A DNA stretch of 64,000 nucleotides from Ignavibacteria bacterium (GCA_016716125.1 JADJWZ010000036.1:324708-388707), one strand, 5' to 3'. Counted from the first letter of the stretch, positions 26,975 through 36,806 are shown. Numbers and translations are program-made. Notes: generated from the sequence alone by a model not told the origin.

Positions 26975-27401
26975 TTATTCACCTGTGTATGCAATACATT
27001 TAAGTTCTATTGCAATTGGAGTCGGCAGTGATAAAATTTCTACAGTTGTTCTGCATGGCTGATTATCTTTAAAATACTCAGCGTAAATTCTGTTATAAGT
27101 TTTGAAATCTTTTTTCATATTTGTAAGAAATACTGTTACGTCTAAGAGTTTACTCCATTCGGAGCCGGCATCTTCAAGTATGTATTTTACATTCTTAAAG
27201 ACTGAATGGCATTGAGTTTCGATATCGTAAGAAATAATGTTTCCCGTCCTGATCAAGTTCTACACCCGGAATCTCTTTCGAACCTCTTTCCCTCGGACCC
27301 ACTCCTGACAGGAAAAGCAGATTACCGAATTTTCTTGCGTGAGGATAAATTCCGACCGGCTCCGGGGCTTTTGATGAATTAACAGTATCTTTTGAATTCA
27401 T
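26975..27401 (-). CDS. RidA-family deaminase, 2-aminomuconate deaminase-like (one frameshift)
   Basis: Two frames form one protein of about 142 residues. The N-part has PEPVGIYPHARKFGNLLFLS and GVGPRERGSKEIPGVELDQDG; the C-part has DIETQCHSVFKNVKYILEDA, VTVFLTNMKKDF and QPCRTTVEILSLPTPIAIEL. The close pattern to 2-aminomuconate deaminases of the YjgF/RidA family is clear, including the catalytic Arg and Glu region near the end. One extra A in GGGAAACATT near 27240 breaks the frame; without it the protein reads DGNIISYD. No other kynurenine-pathway gene lies nearby, so a general enamine/imine deaminase role is possible. Confidence 0.72.
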
Positions 27402-27485
27402 TTTTAACTTACGTTTTTACAAATTAAAACTAATAGAAAGTAAATTCAAGATTATATTTAAATTTGAACCTAAATTATTTCTCAA

Positions 27486-28118
27486 ATGAAACTGATTTCA
27501 GTTAATACCGGAAGCCCGCAAAATTTTTTATGGAAAGGGAAAGACGTTACTACAAGTATTTTTAAAAAACCTGTAGCGGGAAAATGCAAAGTTACATTCA
27601 TGAATGCCGGTGATGACAGACAATCAGATCTGATCCATCACGGAGGATTGGATAAAGCAGTTTATTCTTATGATTATTCATATTACACTAACTGGGAAAA
27701 TCACATTTCAGAAGATAGTCCGGAGTACGGTCTGTTTGGTGAAAACCTTACTACGTCCGGAATGACAGACGACTTAGTTTTTATCGGAGATATTTATACT
27801 ATTGGTTCTGTAAAACTCAAAGCTGTTCAGCCAAGATTTCCCTGTTTTAAACTGAATATAAGATTTGGTGAGGATTACATTCTTAACAGATTTTATGATC
27901 TCGGATTTTTCGGAATTTACTTCAGAGTCGTAGAAGAAGGTTATCTTGATTCCGGTGATAAAATTATTCTTGATCATAGATCTCAATTTAATTTAACAAT
28001 TGCTGATATAGTAAACTGTAAAAAATCTAAAGGCGAAGATCGCGAAAAACTTAACCTGATATTAAATAATGATTTAATTCCTGCCGGCTTGAAAGACTCC
28101 CTGAGAATTTATAAATAA
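27486..28118 (+). CDS. MOSC domain protein (YiiM-like)
   Basis: 210 residues with MOSC landmarks: VNTGSPQNFLWKGKDVTTSI at the start, DRQSDLIHHGGLDKAVYSYD, EYGLFGENLTTSGM and VQPRFPCFKLNIRFGED, the latter containing the conserved cysteine that binds molybdenum-cofactor sulfur. YiiM relatives reduce N-hydroxylated bases such as 6-N-hydroxylaminopurine. It is divergent from the RidA gene and convergent with the S41 protease gene, 5 bases apart. Confidence 0.88.
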   Translation: MKLISVNTGSPQNFLWKGKDVTTSIFKKPVAGKCKVTFMNAGDDRQSDLIHHGGLDKAVYSYDYSYYTNWENHISEDSPEYGLFGENLTTSGMTDDLVFIGDIYTIGSVKLKAVQPRFPCFKLNIRFGEDYILNRFYDLGFFGIYFRVVEEGYLDSGDKIILDHRSQFNLTIADIVNCKKSKGEDREKLNLILNNDLIPAGLKDSLRIYK

Positions 28119-28122
28119 TAGA

Positions 28123-29469
28123 TTAATTTATTTTGGAGATAGTTTCCGTCTTTCCGTTATCAAATAATACCGAAAGTGAAATTATATTCCCGTCAGAATC
28201 ATTTTCAAATTTTAATCTGAATAAATCTATTTCATGCAGCATGAAAGTGTCTTTCGACATAGGCGTCATTTCAAATTTTTCCCTGCCTGCTCTCTGATGA
28301 AATAATCTGCCGTTCTCATAAAAAATTTTTCTGTCACCGTAATCGCCTGCAAATTTTTTTAATTGCTCTGTACTTAGATCCGGATCAGATAAAGTTGCAT
28401 TCAGAGATTCTATGAGACGGTTAATTCTTCTCTTTTTATTTTCATTCATTTCACTGCTGCTGCTGCCTGCAATTTTTTCGAGCGCGAGTATGTGCGCTTT
28501 CGTAAGCGCGTCAATGCTGTTTATTTCAACATCAGGTTTTACTCCTGTGCCTTCCCAGTTTGTTTTAGTATAAGGATTAATTGCACGTCCCGTCGGTATG
28601 AATATTGTAAAGATATCATCGACAATATTTCCATTACCGGGATTTGCTCCGCCGCCGGTTGTCTCTCCTACTATTACAGCGCGATTCAGATTTTGAAGAT
28701 TATATGCAAACTCTTCTGCTCCTGAAAACGAATAACTGCCGGTAAGTATAAATACCGGAATATTCTTCATTCTCTTTCCTTCAATATCTTTCAAAGTCCA
28801 AAACTCTTGAAGTGTATCATCCGGTCTGTAATAAAGATCATTTAAATGTACAGGTTCATCGCCGAAAAGATAACTTGTGATCAGCTGAACTCCTGTAGGA
28901 TCACCGCCGCCGTTATAGCGCATATCAAAAATCAGCGCTTCGCAGTTTTCGACAAAAGACATTACAACAGCGACTTTATCTTTAATTAATTCACCCGAAC
29001 CAAATCTTCTGAAATCAATATATCCGATGTTACCTGAAAGTATTTCAACTTTCTTAAATCCGTAATTCTCTTTTTTAAAATCCTCAATAAATTTTTTCTC
29101 AAACTCTTCATTGTTTTTATTTTTAGAACTTTTCATCACCTGTATCTGCTCAGGATTAAATGAAACGCGGATATGCTTGTCTTTACTGACTTTCTGCAGA
29201 TCATCCGTCAGCATATCTGAAAACTTCTGTGGATCATTTATCCCTTCGTAAGATCCTTTTTCAAATTCATTCTTTATATATATTTCCATCTCTTTTGCTG
29301 TTTCCGGAAAGATATAATTACTGTTCAGTAAATCCGAGACAGAGTTTACAGCATTTAGTTTTATCTCCTCCGTAATTAAAATATTATCCGCGGACTGCTG
29401 ACAAAGCGAAACGCCAGGTAGAAATGATATAGTATTCATAGCTAATATTAATGTTAAAATTCTCAGCAT
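28123..29469 (-). CDS. S41-family peptidase (exported)
   Basis: 448 residues. Signal peptide (LILAMNTISFLPGVSLC), then the S41 N-terminal helical domain (NYIFPETAKEMEIYI) and the protease core: IGYIDFRRFGSG, ALIFDMRYNGGGDPTGVQL and ILTGSYSFSGAEEFAYNLQN with the likely catalytic serine, then GETTGGGANPG. No PDZ domain is evident between them, as in interphotoreceptor retinoid-binding-protein-like members. The C-terminal about 100 residues are a DUF-like beta domain (GDRKIFYENGRLFHQ). It should be periplasmic or outer-surface. Confidence 0.87.
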   Translation of the reverse strand: MLRILTLILAMNTISFLPGVSLCQQSADNILITEEIKLNAVNSVSDLLNSNYIFPETAKEMEIYIKNEFEKGSYEGINDPQKFSDMLTDDLQKVSKDKHIRVSFNPEQIQVMKSSKNKNNEEFEKKFIEDFKKENYGFKKVEILSGNIGYIDFRRFGSGELIKDKVAVVMSFVENCEALIFDMRYNGGGDPTGVQLITSYLFGDEPVHLNDLYYRPDDTLQEFWTLKDIEGKRMKNIPVFILTGSYSFSGAEEFAYNLQNLNRAVIVGETTGGGANPGNGNIVDDIFTIFIPTGRAINPYTKTNWEGTGVKPDVEINSIDALTKAHILALEKIAGSSSSEMNENKKRRINRLIESLNATLSDPDLSTEQLKKFAGDYGDRKIFYENGRLFHQRAGREKFEMTPMSKDTFMLHEIDLFRLKFENDSDGNIISLSVLFDNGKTETISKIN

Positions 29470-29486
29470 ATTAAAAATTTAAAAAT

Positions 29487-29588
29487 TTACATATTGCTTT
29501 TCAAAAGCGAATATGTCATCAGACCTATAAATGCTGATTTCATTAGTATGATAAGAAACCTGTATTTTCTTTCAATTGAAGTATCCAT
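29487..29588 (-). CDS. Small 33-residue protein
   Basis: Short frame MDTSIERKYRFLIILMKSAF followed by IGLMTYSLLKSNM, placed between the S41 and MarR-GNAT genes on the same strand. It is basic at the N-terminus with one weakly hydrophobic helix. Support is weak: length and hydrophobicity only. Confidence 0.25.
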   Translation of the reverse strand: MDTSIERKYRFLIILMKSAFIGLMTYSLLKSNM

Positions 29589-29611
29589 TTTTAATTATTT
29601 AAATTCAGGAA

Positions 29612-30595
29612 TTATTTTTTGAAATTATAATTCATTCTGAATGTTGCTCTTTCATACTTTGAAGGATCTTTCATTTCAACTTCTTCAAAGCCTATACTTT
29701 TATATAAGTTTATCGCAGGAGTAAGCGAGGCATTTGTTTCAAGATATAATTTATCGCACTTCAGCTGCTTTACTTTATCAATCACAGCGAAGCCTAATTT
29801 TTTTCCGATCTGCTTTCCCTGAACTTCATCTCTTACTGCCATTTTTGCGAGTTCATAGGAATTGTCTTCCTTTTTTAAAAGAGCCGCAGTTCCGGCAATC
29901 ATATCTTTATATTCCGCAAAAAAAATAATTCCGCCCTTTTCAATTATTTCCTTCCCGGGATTCTCAAGCTGTTTCTTGTCTTCTTTCTCAACCTTGAAAT
30001 ATTTTTTGATCCATTCATAGTTGAGATCTCTGAAATTTTTATTTAACTCTTTCTTATACAAAGCATCTCCCGGACTGTCACTGCTGTATTCAAATATTTT
30101 AACTTCTTCAATCTGTCTCTTTTTGGTTTTTTCCATAACTCTTGTGAAGATGTCTTTTTTTTCAAGTTCGGATTCAAGTTTACTAAGCACAAACAGAACA
30201 TCATAACCGGTTTCATTAATTAATTCTTTAACGGAATTTTCAATATCCTGCCATACAGGAATTAGTTCAAGAAGAAGATCTTCACCCTTCTTAGTGATAG
30301 TCAGAATTTTTTTTCTGCTGTCCTTTTTTTCTTTAACTGAGTTTATAAGTTTTTTAGAAATTAAAACGTTTGCAATCTGTGTCACTGCAGGCTGTGTGTA
30401 TCCGAGCTGTTCCGCCAGCTCAGTGATCGTGATCGATTTCTTTTGATTTATCAGATAAAAAACCGTGAATAGTCTCGGCTCAAAGTCCACATCCAGAGAA
30501 TTGTATATTTTATCCGCATCGGTTATAAATTTATCAGTCAGCATTCTCAATCGTGTTCCCATAGCTATGTATCCAAGCTGCTTAATCGTATTCAT
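29612..30595 (-). CDS. MarR-GNAT fusion regulator/acetyltransferase
   Basis: 327 residues. Residues 1-150 are a MarR winged helix (SITITELAEQLGYTQPAVTQ, then KKLINSVKEKKDSRKKILTI with the wing). Residues 160-327 are a GNAT acetyltransferase (AKMAVRDEVQGKQIGKKLGF for acetyl-CoA, LYLETNASLTPAINLYKSIG). Such fusions are known and probably couple acetylation, or acetyl-CoA binding, to transcription control. It is divergent from the S9 peptidase gene, which it might regulate. Confidence 0.85.
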   Translation of the reverse strand: MNTIKQLGYIAMGTRLRMLTDKFITDADKIYNSLDVDFEPRLFTVFYLINQKKSITITELAEQLGYTQPAVTQIANVLISKKLINSVKEKKDSRKKILTITKKGEDLLLELIPVWQDIENSVKELINETGYDVLFVLSKLESELEKKDIFTRVMEKTKKRQIEEVKIFEYSSDSPGDALYKKELNKNFRDLNYEWIKKYFKVEKEDKKQLENPGKEIIEKGGIIFFAEYKDMIAGTAALLKKEDNSYELAKMAVRDEVQGKQIGKKLGFAVIDKVKQLKCDKLYLETNASLTPAINLYKSIGFEEVEMKDPSKYERATFRMNYNFKK

Positions 30596-30839
30596 TAAAT
30601 TCGTTGTTTAAAATTAGTGTTATGTTTATCTTTATATAAGTGCTTATGCAAATTAGTAGTTTGAATTTTAAATGTCAAGTTCGAATTGCTGCAGGGTCTT
30701 TCTTTTAATTTCCTGATCAAATTTTTCAAGACTACCAACTCTGAGAATGTTCGATTTTGTAATTTGTTTTAAAATATTCTTTTGTATTTAGTATATTGCA
30801 ATTTAATAATTGAAATAAATTATTTTTTTTAAATAAATC

Positions 30840-32801
30840 ATGGTAACCAAAATGAAAAGATGTCACTTTGTTTTAATTTTGTTTTTTATCTCGTTCAATC
30901 TGAGTATATCTCAAAATTCTGAATTCATTATTCCCGGCGGAAATCTTATTACAGACGGAATTCCGGAAATACCTGCATCCGTAGCGGCTGAACTGGAAAA
31001 ATACACACAGACAAAAAGCGCGATTTTCTGCGACTGGCATCCGGTCAGGAAAGAGATGATCATGTCAACGAGATTTGGAAATTCAAGTCAGCTGAGTTTT
31101 CTTACATATCCTCTTGAGCAACCTGCGCAGATAACTTTTTTTGATGAGCCGGTAAGGTCAGCCAGCTATGAACCCGTAAAAGGAGAATATTTTCTTTTTT
31201 ATAAAGATACAGGCGGCGATGAGTTCAGGCAGATATACAGATATGATATTTCAGACGGAAATGTAACGATGCTGACTAAAGGCGGACGTGAACAGAACGG
31301 AAGCATTGAATGGATAAAGGGTTCAGATAAAATCGCTTATACATCCACCCGCAAAAATGGAGCTGACAGAGACATATATATAATGAATCCGAAATTTCCC
31401 GAATCTGATTCTCTTTTTATGGAATTGAAAGGAGGCGGATGGGGAATCATAGACTGCTCAGCAGACGGAAAGAATCTTCTGCTGATGGAATTTATTTCCA
31501 GTACAGTTTCACATTATCACATAGCCGATCTCACTACAGGAAATCTTACTCCTCTAACTTCAAGGAACAGCGAAGATATTTATTATGGTAATGCCGTATT
31601 CAGTACAGACGGCAAAGGACTATATTTTATCACGGATAAAGATCATGAATTTAAGACACTAGCCTACATGGACCTATCTGATAATTCCGTGAGATTTATT
31701 TCTGAAAATACAGCGGGAGATGCAGAGGGTATGAGACTCTCTCCTGACGGTAAACATCTCGCTTATACAGTTAACGAGAGCGGACAGTCAGTTTTATATA
31801 TATTGAATACAGCTTCAGACATTTCTAAAAGAATTGATAAATTACCGGTCGGACTATACAGCAGTCTGTCTTTTCATAATAATTCGGAAGATCTGGCAGT
31901 ATCAGTAAGTTCAGCAAGATCTTCACGTGATATTTATGTTTACAACTTAAATTCAGATGACGTTACGGTCTGGACAGAAAGTGATATGGGCGGATTGATC
32001 CCGGAAGAGTTAAGTATTCCTGAACTTATAAAGTGGAACAGCTTTGACGGACTTGAAATAAGCGGATTTTATTATAAGCCGTCTGCAAAATTTGGGGGCA
32101 AGCGTCCGGTTATAATAGATGTGCACGGAGGTCCTGAAGGTCAGTCAAGACCGGGATTTATCGGTTCGATGAACTATTATCTTAATGAACTCGGCATTGC
32201 CGTAATTTTTCCAAACGTTAGAGGCTCTTCAGGTTTTGGAAAAAGTTTTTTAAAACTTGACAACGGTTATAACAGGAAAAATTCCGTCAAAGATATCGGC
32301 GCGCTTCTTGACTGGATCGCATTACAGCCGGATCTTGACGCCGAACGGGTAATGGTGATGGGCGGAAGTTACGGCGGATATATGGCGCTTGCAGTTTCTG
32401 TGGATTATGCTGACAGAATCAGGTGCGCAATGGATGTAGTCGGTATTTCCAATTTTAATACTTTTCTGAAAAATACTGAAAGCTACAGAACTGATCTTAG
32501 AAGAGTTGAATACGGAGATGAACGTGATCCTGAGATGTATGAGTTTCTTGAAAAAATTTCACCGCTTAATAACGCTGATAAAATTACTAAACCGTTACTT
32601 ATAGTGCAGGGTGGAAATGATCCGAGAGTTCCAAGGACAGAAGCCGAGCAAATGATGAAAACAATAAAATCGATCGGCGGAACAGTCTGGTATCTTGAAG
32701 CTAAGGACGAAGGTCACGGATTTGCTAAAAAAAGTAATGCGGATTTTCAGAGATATGTCACTGTAATGTTTGTAAGAAAATATCTGCTCGGAGAAAGCTA
32801 A
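30840..32801 (+). CDS. S9-family peptidase (prolyl oligopeptidase/acylaminoacyl peptidase-like)
   Basis: 653 residues. A signal peptide (FVLILFFISFNLSIS) is followed by a WD40/TolB-like beta-propeller with SPDGKHLAYT- and RDIYIMNP-type blades (residues about 40-390). The alpha/beta hydrolase domain follows, with the nucleophile serine in GGSYGGYMALAVS near residue 509, and Asp and His in GGNDPRVPRTEAEQM and DEGHGF. It would hydrolyse short peptides, in the periplasm or outside. The gene is preceded by an A/T-rich divergent promoter region and followed by a hairpin. Confidence 0.9.
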   Translation: MVTKMKRCHFVLILFFISFNLSISQNSEFIIPGGNLITDGIPEIPASVAAELEKYTQTKSAIFCDWHPVRKEMIMSTRFGNSSQLSFLTYPLEQPAQITFFDEPVRSASYEPVKGEYFLFYKDTGGDEFRQIYRYDISDGNVTMLTKGGREQNGSIEWIKGSDKIAYTSTRKNGADRDIYIMNPKFPESDSLFMELKGGGWGIIDCSADGKNLLLMEFISSTVSHYHIADLTTGNLTPLTSRNSEDIYYGNAVFSTDGKGLYFITDKDHEFKTLAYMDLSDNSVRFISENTAGDAEGMRLSPDGKHLAYTVNESGQSVLYILNTASDISKRIDKLPVGLYSSLSFHNNSEDLAVSVSSARSSRDIYVYNLNSDDVTVWTESDMGGLIPEELSIPELIKWNSFDGLEISGFYYKPSAKFGGKRPVIIDVHGGPEGQSRPGFIGSMNYYLNELGIAVIFPNVRGSSGFGKSFLKLDNGYNRKNSVKDIGALLDWIALQPDLDAERVMVMGGSYGGYMALAVSVDYADRIRCAMDVVGISNFNTFLKNTESYRTDLRRVEYGDERDPEMYEFLEKISPLNNADKITKPLLIVQGGNDPRVPRTEAEQMMKTIKSIGGTVWYLEAKDEGHGFAKKSNADFQRYVTVMFVRKYLLGES

Positions 32802-32807
32802 ATAAAA

Positions 32808-32832
32808 AAGCAGGATAAAATTTATCCTGCTT
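32808..32832 (+). terminator. Terminator after the S9 peptidase
   Basis: AAGCAGGATAAA (32808-32819) pairs with TTTATCCTGCTT (32821-32832) almost without a loop, 7 bases after the stop. The T tract is short, so it may work in both directions between convergent genes. Confidence 0.6.
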
Positions 32833-32907
32833 ATCCCGCTGATGAGTATATATGTATCAGCTGTTTATCATGAGATAATCTTCGAATATCCTGAGGATTT
32901 CTAAAAA

Positions 32908-34839
32908 TTAAGGTCTCATTCTTACAACAAAGTTATTTGCATTATTTTCAACAATTGCCAAATCAGCTGAATCTACAAAATCATCCCCGTCAAGATCAGT
33001 CACGACATACCCCTGAATAAAAAACGAAAGATCATTATCTACTGATGCAACATCTATCACATCTACTACTCCATCCTGATTTACATCACCGGAATAAATG
33101 CAGTATTCTCCGCCTTTTAATTTCAGATTGTTTCCGTATGCTTTTGTATTTGCATCGGTAAAATCATATTTGAGCGGAAATCCATTGGGAAACTGCATTG
33201 CAGTTTTAGACCATGTCTCTATTGAACTCCTGTGTTTTACAACAAGGTAATTATAAATTCCGCTGTTTGCATCATGAAAATTAGCAATACTGCTGCCGTT
33301 TGGCAGTGAATATACAGTCGCCTGATCTATAATTACATACGGTGAAAGAGCATTTCTCAGCAGGACAGTTATTGAATCGCCCTGCATATTAATTCCGTTA
33401 TACCTCCCTTCGAGATAAGACTTTAACTCAAGCGAGACTATTCCATTTCCTATAGAATGATTTTTGGTTGTATCAATTAATTTGTAAATCATTGTATCAC
33501 GTAAGCTTGCGCTGCCTCCCATACTTGCGATTACTTTAAATTCCCTGACTCTGAATATCTGATCTAATGTTCCGATGTTGACAATTGAGTCATTTGTAAT
33601 GCTGACATTTGGCGGCGCACCGACAAGTTCATATTGCATATTGGTTCTGACCGGTCTTACTCTCAATGTATCTCTCTGCAGAAACACTGATCTTCTGAAG
33701 CACTTGCCCGCAGCGGGATACAATCTCGGACGATTACTTGTAAGAAGCTGCACATTGAAAAAGTATCTTCCTTTTTCAACGTTATCATAAAGAACTCTAA
33801 AATACCAGTTACCCGTGACTGATATTCCCGGATTAAAATCAGGAGTCCACCATTGCCATCCATATTGGAATTGATTGTAATTTGTGTATGATACATCATC
33901 AATCAAAGTTCCGTTTGAATTTCTCATTTCCAGTTTTATTTGTTTGGTGGAATAGTTCCCCTGAATAAGCATCCAAAAGCCGATTTTACTTTCGTAACCG
34001 CTGATTGTGTTTGGCGAAATGATCCTTTCTTTTAAATATGGGGACATATTATTATTAAAACTACCGCCAACTAATCCGGCTGTATAAACTCCCATATCGT
34101 GAAGTACAAAATCCCTGAAACCTAAATACGGTAACTGATCATCCCAGAGTGAAGGCAGCTGATTGTAAATTCCGGACCACGGGTCTCTTTTGGTCCAGTT
34201 TCCATTTACAAAATGCCCCGGCTCGAAATGAAGATGCGCGTCCGAAGAGACACCTGAGCTTCCAACATAACCGATTATTCTTCCCTGTGTAACATATTCT
34301 CCAAGCTTAACAGTAACTGACCTTTTCATCAGATGATAATAGTAGGCATAACTACCGTCATCATGTCTGATTAAAATTTTATTTGCCGGATCAACGTCTG
34401 TCCAGCCGGTATTTCTGTCATAATTATTCATCACTGTCTGAACTACAGTACCTGATGCAGCCGCCTTTACGGCATAAAACCTGTCCATATTTCTGAAATC
34501 ATGCAGACTAAAATCAGTTCCGTTATGACCGTCGTATGCCCAGTTGTCGTCATTATAATCTTTTATACCCGTACCAGAACGGTTATCAACATAGTTCACA
34601 AGTACAATACCATCATCTATAGCTTGAGTAAATGGCCAGATGAACTGAAGATTTCCGCCGTCGTAAGGACCTGCAATATTTTCATGAATCAAAGGATCAA
34701 ATTTTATTTCCGGGGTACAATGCTGATCCGCAGATTGAATGGGTTTTGTATAGCTGTAAAGATTCTCCGCAATCTTAGTCGTCTGACCGAAAGTAAAAAC
34801 GGAGATTTGTAGCAAAAGTAAAATTAAAATTGTTTTCAT
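32908..34839 (-). CDS. Secreted M23 endopeptidase with dockerin-like C-terminus
   Basis: 643 residues. Signal peptide (LILLLLQISVFTFGQ); M23/LytM domain with zinc ligands His105-x3-Asp109 in GHNGTDF and His202/His204 in DAHLHFE, plus GYVGSSGVS. A middle beta-rich part follows. The last about 190 residues are the module seen in the 1-4239 array, here intact: LYLxxxxSPYVIID-type strand, SIETWSKT, YDFTDANTKAYGNNLKLKGG and two Ca-binding dockerin-like loops (GDVNQDGVVDVIDV, DLDGDDFVDSADL). It should cut peptidoglycan cross-bridges, in the periplasm or outside. This protein shows what a full-length member of the module family looks like. Confidence 0.87.
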   Translation of the reverse strand: MKTILILLLLQISVFTFGQTTKIAENLYSYTKPIQSADQHCTPEIKFDPLIHENIAGPYDGGNLQFIWPFTQAIDDGIVLVNYVDNRSGTGIKDYNDDNWAYDGHNGTDFSLHDFRNMDRFYAVKAAASGTVVQTVMNNYDRNTGWTDVDPANKILIRHDDGSYAYYYHLMKRSVTVKLGEYVTQGRIIGYVGSSGVSSDAHLHFEPGHFVNGNWTKRDPWSGIYNQLPSLWDDQLPYLGFRDFVLHDMGVYTAGLVGGSFNNNMSPYLKERIISPNTISGYESKIGFWMLIQGNYSTKQIKLEMRNSNGTLIDDVSYTNYNQFQYGWQWWTPDFNPGISVTGNWYFRVLYDNVEKGRYFFNVQLLTSNRPRLYPAAGKCFRRSVFLQRDTLRVRPVRTNMQYELVGAPPNVSITNDSIVNIGTLDQIFRVREFKVIASMGGSASLRDTMIYKLIDTTKNHSIGNGIVSLELKSYLEGRYNGINMQGDSITVLLRNALSPYVIIDQATVYSLPNGSSIANFHDANSGIYNYLVVKHRSSIETWSKTAMQFPNGFPLKYDFTDANTKAYGNNLKLKGGEYCIYSGDVNQDGVVDVIDVASVDNDLSFFIQGYVVTDLDGDDFVDSADLAIVENNANNFVVRMRP

Positions 34840-35241
34840 GATAATTTTTTAAATTGATAAACTTGACAAAACTAACCTGAAAGAATCTTTTTTCATAAGA
34901 ATTATTTTTAAAATAATCACCCGTAAATTTTCATTCATATGTTAATTAATTGCAATAATTGTGCGTTTTTAATGTTTTTACTCCAATTTACAAAGCAAAA
35001 AATCATTGGAATAAGAAAGTATAAACTTAAATATTTGGAAGTAATTTGTAAGGCAGTCTAAAAAAGTAGGATCTTTATATCCGGAATTTCGAATTCTGTT
35101 TTATTTACAAAACAATTATCAGAAAAATTAGGATAAATTATATTTGAAAGTTAAATTGGAAAAGGAAAATGTTTTAAGGAATTTAAATCTGTAAATCGAA
35201 GGTAGTTAAAAATTAATTTTGCAAAATTGAAATTAATTTGA
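34840..35241. other. Intergenic region without recognised features
   Basis: About 400 bases, very A/T-rich, upstream of the M23 gene and downstream of the VOC gene (both minus strand). No open frame, hairpin or RNA gene was seen. It presumably holds the M23 promoter. Confidence 0.5.
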
Positions 35242-36081
35242 TCAGGCGTTCAATAATTTTTCTATATCAAATTTTTTCATTTTCAAAAAAGCGTTCAGCA
35301 CGTTTTGTGATTTATCCGGATCGCTCATTAGTTTTTCCAGAACGGACGGAACGATCTGCCATGATACGCCGAATTTATCTTTCAGCCATCCGCACATACT
35401 TTCCATACCGTCTTCGGTTAGTTTATTCCAGTAGTAATCAATCTCATCCTGAGTATCGCATGTTACAACTATAGAAAAAGCTTCATTGAAATTAAATTTA
35501 TTCTGTACCGAACTATCCATCGCCATAAACACATACTCATCAAGTGTAAACATTGCATGCTTCACCAAACCTTCCTTATCATCTTCTCCGGCTCCGTACT
35601 TAAGAATTCCGGTTACTGAAGAGTTTTTGAAAACAGATGTGTAGAATTTAACTGCCTCTTCCGTTTTACCGCACTGTTCATCTGTAAAAAGAAAAGACGG
35701 AGTAAACTTTTGTCCGACATCTTCCATTTTACCAAAAGAGAGCTGCCAGCTAACTCCAAAACGATCCTGAACCCATCCGTATTTATCACTCCATTCATAT
35801 TTATCAAGCGGAATTAAAACAGAACCTTCATCGGTGAGTTTAGCCCATACTTCATCAGTTTCTTTTTCAGTTTCGCAGACAACAAAAAACGATATGGAAG
35901 GATTTAATTTGAAATGCGGTCCGCCGTTCAGGCACATGATCTTCTGACCGTTTGATTCGATCATAACAACAAGCGGTGTGTCGGCTGATAATTTAGAATT
36001 AATGAAGACATCGCAATAAAATTCTGCAGCTTCTTTAGCTTTGCCGTCAAACCAAAGGCATGGATAAATAGAATTATTCAT
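35242..36081 (-). CDS. Double VOC-domain protein (PhnB/3-demethylubiquinone methyltransferase-like fold)
   Basis: 279 residues built of two similar halves. Each has an N-terminal FLWFDGKAKEAAEFYCDVF-type strand-helix (second half: PSFLFTDEQCGKTEEAVKFY, TSVF), a central K-rich/AMDS strand and a DKYGWVQDRFGVSWQL or DKFGVSWQIVP motif. This is the PhnB-like branch of the vicinal oxygen chelate superfamily. Enzymatic function is uncertain; most such proteins have unknown substrates. It lies directly downstream of the SRPBCC gene. Confidence 0.85.
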   Translation of the reverse strand: MNNSIYPCLWFDGKAKEAAEFYCDVFINSKLSADTPLVVMIESNGQKIMCLNGGPHFKLNPSISFFVVCETEKETDEVWAKLTDEGSVLIPLDKYEWSDKYGWVQDRFGVSWQLSFGKMEDVGQKFTPSFLFTDEQCGKTEEAVKFYTSVFKNSSVTGILKYGAGEDDKEGLVKHAMFTLDEYVFMAMDSSVQNKFNFNEAFSIVVTCDTQDEIDYYWNKLTEDGMESMCGWLKDKFGVSWQIVPSVLEKLMSDPDKSQNVLNAFLKMKKFDIEKLLNA

Positions 36082-36092
36082 AATGAAAAAAA

Positions 36093-36551
36093 CTAACTTT
36101 TTTCGCAGATATGTTTTATCTTCTGTAAAGCTTTCGGCCAGGTTTCCATAAAGTAGTCATAATATTCATCCGTAGTATCCATCTCAACCGTTAATAAAGT
36201 TACTCCGTCTGTTTCCGTAAAAGTATAATTTTCAAACGACGGAGCCCATGCTTTAACTTCAGGACTTTCAGTATCTTCCGCGCCGTCTTTTATAAATCCG
36301 AGATGTTTTATGGAAAGAAATTCAAATGGTTTATTCTCAACAATTTCACTCAGCATGCCCTGCATTTTACCTTCATTGTCCGGAGCAAGGAATTTGATCC
36401 TGCTGCCTTTTTCCCATGAACCTTTTACATGAGAGCCGGGAGCAAAAACTTCCGTCCACTCCGGATAAGTATTTTCACCGAAAGTATTTTCCCAGACTTT
36501 TTCTTTCGGGGAGTTAATTGTTTCAGATATTTTAAGTTTTTTCATAATCAA
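36093..36551 (-). CDS. SRPBCC-domain (AHSA1-like) protein
   Basis: 152 residues: the opening ISETINSPKEKVWENTFG, the WTEVFAPGSHVKGSWEKGSR strand pair and the long C-terminal helix (YYDYFMETWPKALQKIKHIC) are typical of START-like SRPBCC proteins. These bind hydrophobic ligands in a deep cavity. It is 11 bases upstream of the VOC gene, an often-seen pairing in this phylum. Confidence 0.83.
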   Translation of the reverse strand: MIMKKLKISETINSPKEKVWENTFGENTYPEWTEVFAPGSHVKGSWEKGSRIKFLAPDNEGKMQGMLSEIVENKPFEFLSIKHLGFIKDGAEDTESPEVKAWAPSFENYTFTETDGVTLLTVEMDTTDEYYDYFMETWPKALQKIKHICEKS

Positions 36552-36618
36552 ACTGAATGTTTATCATTTATAAAAAGGAAAAGGTTTTTTTTCATAATCA
36601 ATTTTAGTAATGATCATG

Positions 36619-36705
36619 CGGAGAAGGAGGGATTCGAACCCTCGATAGAGTTGCCCCTATAACGGTTTTCGAGACCGCCGCATTCGACCACTCTGCCACC
36701 TCTCC
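36619..36705 (-). tRNA. tRNA-Ser (anticodon CGA)
   Basis: Read on the minus strand it begins GGAGAGGTGGCAGAGTGG and contains GGTTCGAATCC for the T arm. The acceptor stem GGAGAGG pairs with CTTCTCC (one G-U), with discriminator G. The anticodon loop CTCGAAA gives CGA. A long variable arm is present, as expected for serine. The CCA is not fully encoded. Confidence 0.93.
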
Positions 36706-36806
36706 GGAAATTGCAAATTAAATTTTTTTAAATACAGAATGGAAGTAAAATTTCCTTGTGATTTTTTCTAATGGTTCTGTCAAAACTTTCCTTTAAAATA
36801 GAAATG

